Origin: JBNKFV01 sp050289485
GTDB lineage: Bacteria > Pseudomonadota > Gammaproteobacteria > Pseudomonadales > Cellvibrionaceae
NCBI GenBank assembly: GCA_050289485.1
Contig: JBNKFV010000018.1
Span: 10,214 to 74,213, forward strand
Length of the DNA: 64,000 nucleotides
Direction: 5' to 3'
Both the position numbers and the translations under genes were made by a program. Within the stretch, counting starts at the first letter, position 1. Each line of letters starts with the position of its first letter. This document shows positions 44,454-52,259 of this stretch, one piece after another. Below the pieces are notes generated by a model. That model saw only the letters and a program-made list of their open reading frames with translations. It had not been told where the DNA came from and made no database searches.

Positions 44454-44534
44454 TCATGCGCATGCGCATTTTTGCTTTTCAACAATACGCGCCATTTTTC
44501 TTCTATCTTTTTGATTTAAAAACGCTTTTTTCAT
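44454..44534 (-). CDS. Possible 26-residue basic peptide
   Basis: Short frame MKKAFLNQKDRRKMARIVEK... ending CACA-stop, with GAAGGA about 10 nt upstream. It sits between two GCGCATGCGC palindromes. Could be chance; no homology can be judged. Confidence 0.25.
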   Translation of the reverse strand: MKKAFLNQKDRRKMARIVEKQKCACA

Positions 44535-44556
44535 GGTCGAATATTCCTTCGTTCTG

Positions 44557-44580
44557 GAAAAACGCGCATGCGCGTTTTTC
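44557..44580. repeat. 24-bp perfect palindrome
   Basis: GAAAAACGCGCA and its exact complement with no spacer. A second GCGCATGCGC core lies at ~44458-44467. May form a bidirectional hairpin terminator or be an attI/attC-associated structure. Confidence 0.6.
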
Positions 44581-44621
44581 TGGTTCCCTGTGCGCGTTAT
44601 TTCGGGCAGGGGTGTTGCTAA

Positions 44622-44685
44622 CCCATTGAAAGGTAAGGATTACTTTTTAGCACCATTTGTAAAATTGAGCAAACTTTACGCGCCA
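44622..44685. repeat. Diverged direct repeat, copy A
   Basis: CCCATTG..AAGG...ATTACT...TTYGTAAAATT.AGCAAA.. pattern, shared with 45452-45515 in the same orientation with several differences. Both copies end in GCGCCA. Confidence 0.55.
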
Positions 44686-44726
44686 TTAGCACAAAAATGA
44701 GCACGATTTTCTGCAACTCAAAAATA

Positions 44727-44746
44727 TACTGTATACACATACAGCA
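44727..44746. promoter_or_regulatory. LexA (SOS) box
   Basis: CTGTATACACATACAG at 44729-44744: exact CTGT-N8-ACAG, extended match TACTGT...ACAGCA (17 of 20 to the gammaproteobacterial consensus). No SOS gene follows on either strand. It lies near the end of the array where the integrase promoter, often LexA-controlled, is normally found. Confidence 0.7.
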
Positions 44747-44854
44747 CCATACTATTATCTGTGTTCTCTAAATATCGGTTTATTTTGTACCCCTTATAAT
44801 CGTTGCTAGCGATATCTACACTAAACACCATTAAAAGGGGGCAGCATTCCCACT

Positions 44855-44909
44855 GCTTAACGCTGATCTCACTTGCGAAATACCAACCTCGGTATTGCTA
44901 AATAGCTGA
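44855..44909 (-). other. Putative short attC site
   Basis: Carries GTTAAGC on the minus strand, a perfect GTTRRRY core, and an inner AATACC/GGTATT stem. It overlaps the stop region of the 44898-45188 gene. The other core is degenerate. Confidence 0.4.
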
Positions 44910-45188
44910 TCGCTGCGCCACGCCAGCTATTTCCACAACACTGTTTACATTCGCTCTTTCGATAATTTTTACTATTAGCGTCTGAATAGCTTCGTCTTCT
45001 CGCACATCACTTTTTGACGAAAACCGTTGCTCTTGAGCTTCCTGCCCCTCTTCTACTATGAACTGAATAACACCTTCTGTCGCTAATTCGGGAGCGTCTC
45101 CAAAATACGAAATAGAAACTAATGGGTAGCCCTTAAAACCTTTTTTTACTAGCTTCGCTATTCTCTTCTTTGCCTTATCCAGGTTCAT
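44898..45188 (-). CDS. Cassette protein of unknown function
   Basis: 96 residues from an ATG preceded by AAGGA. Lysine-rich N-terminus (LDKAKKRIAKLVKKGFKGYP), then a soluble alpha/beta-like segment (VIQFIVEEGQEAQEQRFSS; DEAIQTLIVKIIERANVNSV). No known family. First cassette from the purC side. Confidence 0.62.
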   Translation of the reverse strand: MNLDKAKKRIAKLVKKGFKGYPLVSISYFGDAPELATEGVIQFIVEEGQEAQEQRFSSKSDVREDEAIQTLIVKIIERANVNSVVEIAGVAQRSAI

Positions 45189-45220
45189 AAGGAATCCTTA
45201 AATGATTAACTCGAGAAAAA

Positions 45221-45281
45221 TATAACGCCTCAAACAAGGGCGCATGCATGTATTTCGGCCGTAAGTACTTGTTTATTTGTT
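45221..45281 (-). other. Putative attC site at proximal end
   Basis: Starts TATAACGCCTCAAACAAG; the complementary CTTGTTTATTTGTT is at the right end. The stem between is shortened. It is the last TAACGCC core before purC. Confidence 0.55.
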
Positions 45282-45550
45282 CAGTGCGTTACCACTGAAA
45301 CCACAACGCATATCCTTTGGTTCAAATGAAGAAGTCGCCCTGGCCATCCACAATACCAGAGATATTTTCAATCAAGGCGCTATTGATTGATAAGTAAGTT
45401 TTTGAGTCCCTGATTAAAAGGGGCCGTTAAACGGTAGCAGGTTCAATCTGCCCCATTGGAAGGCAGGAGGCAAGAATTACTATCATTCGTAAAATTCAGC
45501 AAACGTTAAGCGCCACAGTACAACAACAAAGGCTCGAAATATCAGACATA
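45282..45550. other. Non-coding stretch between array and purC terminator
   Basis: No gene found. A ~39-codon open frame with a protein-like end (RISFGSNEEVALAIHNTRDI, stop at ~45388) might be a gene remnant. Contains repeat copy B (45452-45515) and CCGTTAAACGG. No integrase signature in any frame. Confidence 0.45.
45452..45515. repeat. Diverged direct repeat, copy B
   Basis: Same series of matches as copy A at 44622-44685: CCCATTGG, AATTAC, CGTAAAATTCAGCAAACG, then GCGCCA. About 830 bp apart. Confidence 0.55.
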
Positions 45551-45573
45551 AAAAAAGCCCTCATCCGAGGGCT
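45551..45573 (-). terminator. Intrinsic terminator of purC
   Basis: On the minus strand: AGCCCTC-ggat-GAGGGCT followed by six T. 33 bp past the purC stop. Confidence 0.88.
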
Positions 45574-45605
45574 CTTGGTGTGTTCTTTTCATACAGATTA
45601 ATGGC

Positions 45606-46709
45606 TTAATCAATCAACCCATACTGCTCCCGCAGCACAGCCTCGATTTCTGCTTTGGGGTTATCGGCAATCACCAGCTTTTGGCCGGTGACTTTTTCGG
45701 CGATGCCAACATAGGTTTGCGATACTTCCATGAGTACCGATTCTGGCAGTACGTTGTTTTCGGCCAGGGCTTTACGTTCAGGCATACGGTCTTTGTTGAG
45801 CAGTATGTCAGGGTCTGGGAAGTGGTTGAGCAACAATTGACGGAAGGCCTCTTTGGATTTTTCCACTACGCTGCCTTGCCGGTAGGAAGGGCCGTCCCAA
45901 ATGCGAGATGAGTCGGGGGTGCCCACTTCATCCATATAGATCATTTTTTCGTTGCCGTTTGCGTCGGTTACGTAGCCGAATTCAAACTTGGTATCTACAA
46001 ATACCTGGTCGAGCGCTGCCAGTGCGTTGCTGATTACGTTAAAGCCTTCTTTTAACAGTTTTTCGTACTGGGCTACATCAGCCGCCGAGCGGAAGTTGAA
46101 GGCGGCGTAGTTGTTAGTGATGTCGGCGCGGGTTACGTTTACGTCATCTACTTCGGGTACGCCGGGAATACCTTTGAGAATGCCTTTGGTTGAGGGCGTA
46201 ATCAGCAGTTCCGGCAGTTTTTGGTCTTTTTGCAGGCCTTCTGGCATTGCAATGCCGCAGAATTCACGCTCGCCATTGGCATAGGCTCGCCACATGGAGC
46301 CGGTAATGTACTGGCGGCAAATGGCCTCGATCATGATGGGGCGAGCTTTTTGAACGATCCATACCAGCGGGTGGGGAATATCCAGAATGTGGCTGTCGGC
46401 CAGCCCTTGCTCACGAAACAGTTTAAACCAGTGATTAGAGATGGCATTAAGGGCGGCACCTTTACCTGGTACGCCATCCATACCCCCTTCGCCACGCCAG
46501 ATGCAATCGAATGCTGAAATACGGTCACTGATCACCATAATGGCTAGTGGTGCGTCGGCGGCGACGTTGTAGCCTTTCTCTTTAATCAACCGGCGGCTGT
46601 CGGCGTCGGTTAACCAATACACCGAACGAACCTTACCGCTGTGTACAGGTTTGTCTGTGCGGATGGGCAAATTGTTGTTCACTGCCAATACTTTGTTCGC
46701 GAGTGTCAT
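45606..46709 (-). CDS. purC: Phosphoribosylaminoimidazole-succinocarboxamide synthase
   Basis: 367 residues from ATG 46709, the long form seen in Pseudomonas relatives. An upstream start at 46781 would add an unsupported leader. Ligates aspartate to CAIR using ATP in purine synthesis. Motifs: KVRSVYWL near the N-terminus, ISDRISAFD, and EAICRQYITGSMWRAY; VDTKFEFGY and DEVGTPDSSRIWD in the C-terminal part are diagnostic. Cytoplasmic. Marks the chromosomal edge of the cassette array. Confidence 0.95.
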   Translation of the reverse strand: MTLANKVLAVNNNLPIRTDKPVHSGKVRSVYWLTDADSRRLIKEKGYNVAADAPLAIMVISDRISAFDCIWRGEGGMDGVPGKGAALNAISNHWFKLFREQGLADSHILDIPHPLVWIVQKARPIMIEAICRQYITGSMWRAYANGEREFCGIAMPEGLQKDQKLPELLITPSTKGILKGIPGVPEVDDVNVTRADITNNYAAFNFRSAADVAQYEKLLKEGFNVISNALAALDQVFVDTKFEFGYVTDANGNEKMIYMDEVGTPDSSRIWDGPSYRQGSVVEKSKEAFRQLLLNHFPDPDILLNKDRMPERKALAENNVLPESVLMEVSQTYVGIAEKVTGQKLVIADNPKAEIEAVLREQYGLID

Positions 46710-46909
46710 AACCGATAACCTTTTACCAATAGATAACCGCTGGTTTGAGCTGAGAAAGGAGACTTTGGGGCGTTTTTTCAAGGGCGCGATTATACCCGAT
46801 ACAGCCGGTGATGCCAGTGCGCGACCCGCTCGTTTACCGCGTAATTGGCTATAGCCCTACACGGTAGTTTTGGGTAAGGTGTGGCGATTCGACTAACGAC
46901 GTACCCCGC

Positions 46910-48187
46910 ATGCCAAATACAACTCAAACACCGCAAAAAACCTTTTTACAGTCTATTTTTAACCGCCGCAGCCTGATCTGCATTTTTCTGGGTTTCACCT
47001 CGGGATTGCCCCTGTTTATTCTGATGCAGCTGGTGCCTGCGTGGCTACGCAAAGAGGGCGTTGGCCTGGGCGAAATTGGGCTGTTTGCGTTAATCCAGTT
47101 TCCCTATGTGTGGAAGTTTGTATGGGCACCGTTAATTGACCGTTACAGCCTGCCCTTTTTGGGGTTGCGCCGGGGCTGGATGCTGCTTACCCAGCTACTA
47201 CTAATGGTGTCGATTGCCGCCATGCCCCTGCTGAACATTGAAGCCTCGCTATGGAGCTTGGCGTATGTGGCAGTGGCCGTAGCCTTCTTCAGCGCCAGCC
47301 AGGATATTGTGGTCGACGCCTACCGGCGCGAGATCCTGCCCGACGACGAACTGGGCTTTGGCAATGCGGTACACATTAACAGCTACCGGCTGGCGGGCTA
47401 TATACCTGGCGGTTTATCGCTGATTTTGGCCGACCACTTCTCGTGGCCCAGCGTATTTATGATGACCGCCGCGTTTATGCTGGTGGGTATTGTACTTACC
47501 CTGTGCATTAGCGAGCCAAAGCACCGCTATCATCCACACAGTTTGAAAGACGCGGTACTGGAGCCCTTACAGGAATTTTTTGGTCGCAAGGGCGCAGCGC
47601 AGGCGTGGCTGATTCTGGCATTTTTGTTTTTTTATAAGCTGGGCGACAGCCTTGCGACAGCGCTTTCTACCCCGTTTTATATCGACCTTGGCTTCGAGCT
47701 AACCGAGATAGGCATTATTGTGAAAAACGTTGGGGTGTGGTCGGCTATCGGCGGTGCTTTTTTGGGCGGTATCGCCATGATTCGCCTCGGCATTAACCGC
47801 GCCCTGTGGGTATTTGGGGTGGTGCAGATTACCTCCATTTTGGGGTTTGCGCTGCTGGCCCACGTTGGCCCTAACCAGTGGCTACTGGCGGGCGTGGTAG
47901 GTTACGAATATATTGGGGTGGGCTTGGGCACAGCAGCCTTTGTGGCATTTATTTGTAAACACACCAGCCTGGAGTACACCGCTACCCAGTTTGCCCTGCT
48001 TACCGCTATTGCCGCCCTGCCCCGCACATTTGCCAATGCCACCACGGGCTATATTATCGAGGCTATTGGCTGGGAATGGTTTTTCTACTGGTGCACCGCA
48101 ATGGCCGTACCGGGCATGCTGTTACTGTTTTGGGTAGCACCCTGGGGCGAGCGTGATGATACATCACCAGAAACTGTTAACGCCTAA
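46910..48187 (+). CDS. ampG: AmpG-type muropeptide permease
   Basis: 425 residues, about 12 transmembrane segments. The N-terminus (FLGFTSGLPLFILMQLVPAWLR) and GLFALIQFPYVWKFVWAPLIDR match AmpG, the MFS transporter that brings GlcNAc-anhydroMurNAc peptides into the cytoplasm for recycling. Role in beta-lactamase induction is known for the family; no ampC/ampR is in view. Divergent from purC. Confidence 0.88.
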   Translation: MPNTTQTPQKTFLQSIFNRRSLICIFLGFTSGLPLFILMQLVPAWLRKEGVGLGEIGLFALIQFPYVWKFVWAPLIDRYSLPFLGLRRGWMLLTQLLLMVSIAAMPLLNIEASLWSLAYVAVAVAFFSASQDIVVDAYRREILPDDELGFGNAVHINSYRLAGYIPGGLSLILADHFSWPSVFMMTAAFMLVGIVLTLCISEPKHRYHPHSLKDAVLEPLQEFFGRKGAAQAWLILAFLFFYKLGDSLATALSTPFYIDLGFELTEIGIIVKNVGVWSAIGGAFLGGIAMIRLGINRALWVFGVVQITSILGFALLAHVGPNQWLLAGVVGYEYIGVGLGTAAFVAFICKHTSLEYTATQFALLTAIAALPRTFANATTGYIIEAIGWEWFFYWCTAMAVPGMLLLFWVAPWGERDDTSPETVNA

Positions 48188-48214
48188 GGAATACAACAAG
48201 TGAGGTAAACCTGC

Positions 48215-49096
48215 GTGGCTACGCTGCTGGAAGTGAAAAACCTGGTTAAGCAGTTCAAACAGGTGAATGCGGTTAACGGCATTTCATTTGCCATTGAGCA
48301 AGGCATCTGCTTTGGCCTGCTTGGCCCCAACGGCGCAGGTAAAACCACCACCATCGAAATGATGGAAGGCATACTGCCGCCCACTAGTGGCGAGATCATT
48401 TACAAAGGCAAGCCACAAACCCGCGATTTTAAATTTGAGGCGGGCATTCAGTTTCAATCCACCGCCTTAATGGATTACCTCACCGTTAATGAAGTGCTGG
48501 ATTTATTTGCCGGCTTCTACCCAAAAACAGCCAACCGCGAGGCACTGGTGAAGCAGTGCAATCTGCAGGATTTTCTGCACCGCCCGGCGTCAAAACTTTC
48601 GGGCGGGCAACGGCAACGAGTACTCTTAGCCGTTGCGCTGATCAATGATCCTGAGATTGTGTTTCTCGACGAACCTACAACCGGGCTCGACCCGCAATCG
48701 CGGCGCAACTTTTGGCAGTTGATCGACAACATCAAAGCCCAAGGTAAAACCATTATCCTCACCACCCATTACATGGACGAAGCCGAACAACTGTGTGACC
48801 AATTGGTGATTGTCGACAAAGGCACCATTATTGCCGAGGGCTCCCCCAAGCAGCTGTTAAAACAACATTTCGACAACAGCTTTATTTGTTTGGATGCCGA
48901 TACGTTAAGCCCCGAACAGGCTCAGCAATTTGCCGCTACCCGCCGCAACCAACAGTGGATTATTGCTACGCCAAATACTGAAAACTGTTTACAGCAGCTG
49001 ATACAGGCTGGTATTGATTTGGGCTCGCTACAAGTGCGCTCGCCGTCACTGGATGATTTATTTTTAAAGCTCACCGGCCACAGCCTGCGAGAATAA
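48215..49096 (+). CDS. ABC transporter ATP-binding protein
   Basis: 293 residues, GTG start with GAGGTAA upstream. Walker A GPNGAGKTTT, signature LSGGQRQRVLLA, Walker B VFLDEPTTGLDP and switch His in TTHYMDE are all intact. C-terminal extension of ~60 residues as in ABC-2 exporters of the DrrA/NodI/YadG group. Works with the permease that starts 5 bp after it. Cargo unknown. Confidence 0.92.
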   Translation: MATLLEVKNLVKQFKQVNAVNGISFAIEQGICFGLLGPNGAGKTTTIEMMEGILPPTSGEIIYKGKPQTRDFKFEAGIQFQSTALMDYLTVNEVLDLFAGFYPKTANREALVKQCNLQDFLHRPASKLSGGQRQRVLLAVALINDPEIVFLDEPTTGLDPQSRRNFWQLIDNIKAQGKTIILTTHYMDEAEQLCDQLVIVDKGTIIAEGSPKQLLKQHFDNSFICLDADTLSPEQAQQFAATRRNQQWIIATPNTENCLQQLIQAGIDLGSLQVRSPSLDDLFLKLTGHSLRE

Positions 49097-49101
49097 CCTG
49101 T

Positions 49102-50124
49102 ATGAAAAAACTGCTTGCGTTGTTTTTTGCCCGTAACAAAGAATTTTACCGCGACCGCGGTTCGCTGGCCTGGGCGTTTATTATGCCGCCGGTCATTCTG
49201 GCCGTGGTAGCGCTGGCGTTTTCCCGTGAAGATCAAGCGCTGTTCACCGTGGGCGTACCCGCTGATGCGGCCAACGTGCCTGCCTCACTCAGCAGCCCGG
49301 CGCTGGCAGACAGTTTTCGTACGATTACTTATAACGACCCTGCCGCCGCCATTCAACGGGTGCAATACCATCAGCTGGACATCTATTTGCAACCAGCGGA
49401 TCACAACCAGCCGGGCCAATACTGGGTAAACAGCAGTTCGCAAAAAAGCAAAGTGATCGAAAATGTTTTATTGGGCGAACAACACCCACAGTGGCAACAG
49501 CAACAAGTGAGCGGCCGCCAGATTCGCTATGTTGACTGGGCCATTCCCGGCATTCTCGCCATGAATTTGATGTACAGCGGGTTGTTTGGCGTGGGCTATG
49601 TGATTGTGCGCTACCGCAAAAACGGCGTACTCAAACGCTTACAGGCCACGCCCATTACACCAGTGCAGTTTTTAGGTGCGCAAGTGTTGTCGCGCCTGTG
49701 CATTATGTTGATGGTAAGCACCCTTGTGTATATTTGCGCAAACGCCATATTGAATTTTGTAATGCTGGGTAGCTACATTACCTTGTTTATTGTGGCGCTG
49801 GTGGGCATAGGCGCACTGCTCTCAGTAGGCTTAATTATTGCCGCACGTATTGCCACCGAAGAGCTTGCCAACGGCCTGCTAAATTTGGTTACCTTTCCCA
49901 TGCTGCTGATGTCGGAAGTGTGGTTTTCTCTCGATGGTGCCCCGCAGTGGATGCACAACCTATCTAACGCCCTACCACTTACACATATGGTAAAAGCCGC
50001 GCGCGCAGTGATGCTCGAAGGCGCCACCCTGGCAGATGTTGCGCCACACCTGCTAGTGCTGGCCGTGATGACCGCCGTATTTTTGGGTATATCGGCGTGG
50101 CTGTTTCGCTGGCGTGAAGCGTAA
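49102..50124 (+). CDS. ABC-2 type transporter permease
   Basis: 340 residues. N-terminal RNKEFYRDRGSLAWAFIMPPVILAVVALAF, a ~130-residue extracytoplasmic segment, then about five transmembrane helices, the ABC-2 permease layout. The C-terminal PLTHMVKAARAVMLEGA is typical. Pairs with the adjacent ATPase for export. Stop codon is 34 bp from that of the convergent SDR gene. Confidence 0.9.
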   Translation: MKKLLALFFARNKEFYRDRGSLAWAFIMPPVILAVVALAFSREDQALFTVGVPADAANVPASLSSPALADSFRTITYNDPAAAIQRVQYHQLDIYLQPADHNQPGQYWVNSSSQKSKVIENVLLGEQHPQWQQQQVSGRQIRYVDWAIPGILAMNLMYSGLFGVGYVIVRYRKNGVLKRLQATPITPVQFLGAQVLSRLCIMLMVSTLVYICANAILNFVMLGSYITLFIVALVGIGALLSVGLIIAARIATEELANGLLNLVTFPMLLMSEVWFSLDGAPQWMHNLSNALPLTHMVKAARAVMLEGATLADVAPHLLVLAVMTAVFLGISAWLFRWREA

Positions 50125-50158
50125 TGCAGGCTATCGTGCCTGCATAAGCTCATGCGAG

Positions 50159-50917
50159 TTATAGCAACAACACCCCGCCATCCACATCCAGCGTAGTGCC
50201 TAAGATATAGCTGGCGTCGTCTGAGGCCAAAAACAGCACCGCATTGGCTACCTCTTCTGGCTCGCCAATACGTCCAATCGGCGTGCTCGCCAGTAAGGGT
50301 TCCATTATGGGTGAATCGAGCACGGGCTCGGTCATGGGGGTACGAATAAAACCGGGGGCAACGGCGTTTACCCGAATGCCATCGCCAATCAAGTCAACCG
50401 CTGCCGCTTTGGTAAGCCCCGCCAGCCCATGCTTGGCCGACACATACGCCGCCATATTGTATGCGGCCACCTTGCTGGCCACCGAGGCGGTATTGACAAT
50501 GGCACCCCCACCGGAGGCTTTAATCGCATTGGCTTCGGCGCGAATGCAGTAATACACACCAGATAAATTGGTTTGCATTACCTTGTCCCATGTATCGAGT
50601 GGTGCCTGGGTAAATGACTCGCTGGGGTTAGTCGGTATACCCGCATTGTTAAACGCGATATGTAAACCACCAAATTGCGCTACAGCATCGTTGACCATGG
50701 CTTCACATTGGTCTGGCTGGGTTACGTCGAGCGTAAACGCTTTAGCCACACCGCCCTCCGCCACAATCGCATCGGCGGCTTGCTGTACTTTTTCTGCATT
50801 AATATCAGCCAGCAATACTTTACCGCCTTCGGCAGCAAAGGCTTTGGCCGCTGCCAGCCCAATACCACCGGCTGCGCCGGTGACCAGAATGCTTTTGTTT
50901 TTGAATCGTTGTTGCAT
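50159..50917 (-). CDS. Short-chain dehydrogenase/reductase
   Basis: 252 residues, classical SDR. Cofactor motif TGAAGGIG at residues ~13-20, NNAG at ~90, catalytic Ser (NTASVAS), and YVSAKHG (Tyr and Lys). The Asp in LLADINAEK after strand 2 favours NAD(H). Substrate unknown; resembles the glucose-1-dehydrogenase/FabG-like group. Monocistronic, divergent from the hydrolase gene across a REP-like palindrome. Confidence 0.9.
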   Translation of the reverse strand: MQQRFKNKSILVTGAAGGIGLAAAKAFAAEGGKVLLADINAEKVQQAADAIVAEGGVAKAFTLDVTQPDQCEAMVNDAVAQFGGLHIAFNNAGIPTNPSESFTQAPLDTWDKVMQTNLSGVYYCIRAEANAIKASGGGAIVNTASVASKVAAYNMAAYVSAKHGLAGLTKAAAVDLIGDGIRVNAVAPGFIRTPMTEPVLDSPIMEPLLASTPIGRIGEPEEVANAVLFLASDDASYILGTTLDVDGGVLLL

Positions 50918-51046
50918 GTGAGTACCTGTTACGTTGTTTTATTATTGGTTACTGCCATGAGAGTGTGCCAATGCTGCCGCTCAAGCGCCAGTGACATTTA
51001 AAATTTGAACAATGTTGTTTTTGATGCTAAAAATACGCCTGTTTTC

Positions 51047-51081
51047 TTATTAACCCGGCAAGCATTATTGCCGGGTTAATA
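51047..51081. repeat. REP-like palindromic element, copy 3
   Basis: TTATTAACCCGGCAA-gcatt-ATTGCCGGGTTAATA: the most perfect copy. Lies between two divergent genes, so it is not simply a terminator. Confidence 0.78.
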
Positions 51082-51138
51082 GCTCCGGTAACCAAGTATC
51101 TGTATTCACTACCGAAATAAGGGAAATACATAGATTAT

Positions 51139-52206
51139 ATGGACATGCGATTTATTGTCGGCGTGATTTTTACCCTCGTTGTTAACACCTGTCTTGCAGA
51201 AATTTATCAATGGCGCGACAGCAGTGGAAACCTGCATTTTTCTGACACGCCCCCTAAAGAACAAAACACCTCTTTCGACAAACTGAGCATTGACGACTCC
51301 CGCGAGAACGTGCTGTTTGAAAACCTGTTGAAAGACAAAGGCAAGCGAGTCTTAAAGAAAGTTAACGGCGGCAATTTTTATCAATATGTACCGCGCAACA
51401 TTGATCGAGCCTTTGCGATTGTAGTGGTTAATCACGGTATGTTTGCCGACACCGAAAATGCCAAAGATGCTGCTTACGCGGCATCAAGACGCTGGCAACG
51501 TTTTTCGGAGGAAACCGGGGCGATCGTTATTGCGCCGGTTTTCGACAACCATCAATATGCGGCAACCAAAGATGGCCCACAAAACTGGGGTTATCGCGGC
51601 CTGTTTGGCCGCAATATCGATGCTGATGAATTTTTAAACGAAATCATCTCTTACTACGAAAAAGCCAACAAATTTTATGACGGCAAAATTTTCTTGAGTG
51701 GCCATTCGGCCGGTGCTCAGTTTGCCAATCGCTACCTGGTAAAACATCCGCGAAGAATACATGCGGCAGCCTTTAGCGCACCAGCCTGGTTTGCACTACC
51801 CTCTTACGAGCACCAGTGGCCTAACGGCATGCAACGACGCCACCGCATCATTCGCTGGGCAGGTGACTATAAAGAGAAAACCATTGATATACGCCCCGAC
51901 CCGCAAGGCTGGATTATGGCAGCGCAACTGCCAGTTACGGTGGTAGTCGGTGAACATGATTTGCGGAGAATTCGGCATGTAGACGGCGTAGGCGGTGATA
52001 CCCATGTAGCCAGAGCCACTTACTGGGTAGAGAGCATGAATCAATTTGCCAGCAGTAACGGCTACAATGGCAGCGTAAAACTGAATATTGTGGAAGGGGT
52101 TGGGCACAACTTCGGCAAACTGGCAGCGGTATGCCAGGATGTGATGCGCGATCAAATCATTCAGTACATAAACAACGAGCGTAAGAAACTTGGTCATCAA
52201 AACTGA
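51139..52206 (+). CDS. DUF4124 domain fused to alpha/beta hydrolase
   Basis: 355 residues. Signal peptide ends near CLAEI. Residues ~20-45 (EIYQWRDSSGNLHFSDTPP) are a DUF4124 domain, a short periplasmic module. The rest is an alpha/beta hydrolase with an N-terminal VVVNHGMF loop, serine nucleophile LSGHSAGAQFA, an acidic residue near VVVGEHD and His in GVGHNFG. A secreted esterase is likely; the pairing with DUF4124 is uncommon. Followed after 53 bp by a lipoprotein gene. Confidence 0.8.
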   Translation: MDMRFIVGVIFTLVVNTCLAEIYQWRDSSGNLHFSDTPPKEQNTSFDKLSIDDSRENVLFENLLKDKGKRVLKKVNGGNFYQYVPRNIDRAFAIVVVNHGMFADTENAKDAAYAASRRWQRFSEETGAIVIAPVFDNHQYAATKDGPQNWGYRGLFGRNIDADEFLNEIISYYEKANKFYDGKIFLSGHSAGAQFANRYLVKHPRRIHAAAFSAPAWFALPSYEHQWPNGMQRRHRIIRWAGDYKEKTIDIRPDPQGWIMAAQLPVTVVVGEHDLRRIRHVDGVGGDTHVARATYWVESMNQFASSNGYNGSVKLNIVEGVGHNFGKLAAVCQDVMRDQIIQYINNERKKLGHQN

Positions 52207-52259
52207 CTTCCGGTTTTACCTTAATACAAGCAAGTCATAACGGTTTACGAGGAAAATTT

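Larger units (their letters stand above)
34450..45281 (-). mobile_element. Integron gene-cassette array without an integrase (CALIN)
   Basis: About 10.8 kb of mostly single-gene cassettes, all reading on the minus strand, with attC sites after the genes. Eleven attC sites are convincing and up to six more are weak. On the plus strand each begins with (T/A)TAACGCC or a close variant and ends TTGTTA(T/G), with an imperfect stem between, as in Vibrio-type and other chromosomal integrons. Gene ends often run into the attC, as is typical. Base composition is clearly more AT-rich than the flanks. No intI gene is found in or beside the array: the space up to purC is too small and lacks a tyrosine-recombinase frame. 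Chromosomal genes ydbL and purC bound it. Confidence 0.9.

Noticed and set aside
45430..45460. T-arm-like sequence GCAGGTTCAATCTGCC suggesting a tRNA
   Set aside because: The closing G-C pair of the T-loop is missing and no D-arm, anticodon arm or acceptor stem can be drawn around it.
45282..45600. Possible integron integrase or remnant between array and purC
   Set aside because: No frame of integrase size and no tyrosine-recombinase motif could be read in either strand; only a ~39-codon frame of unknown origin.
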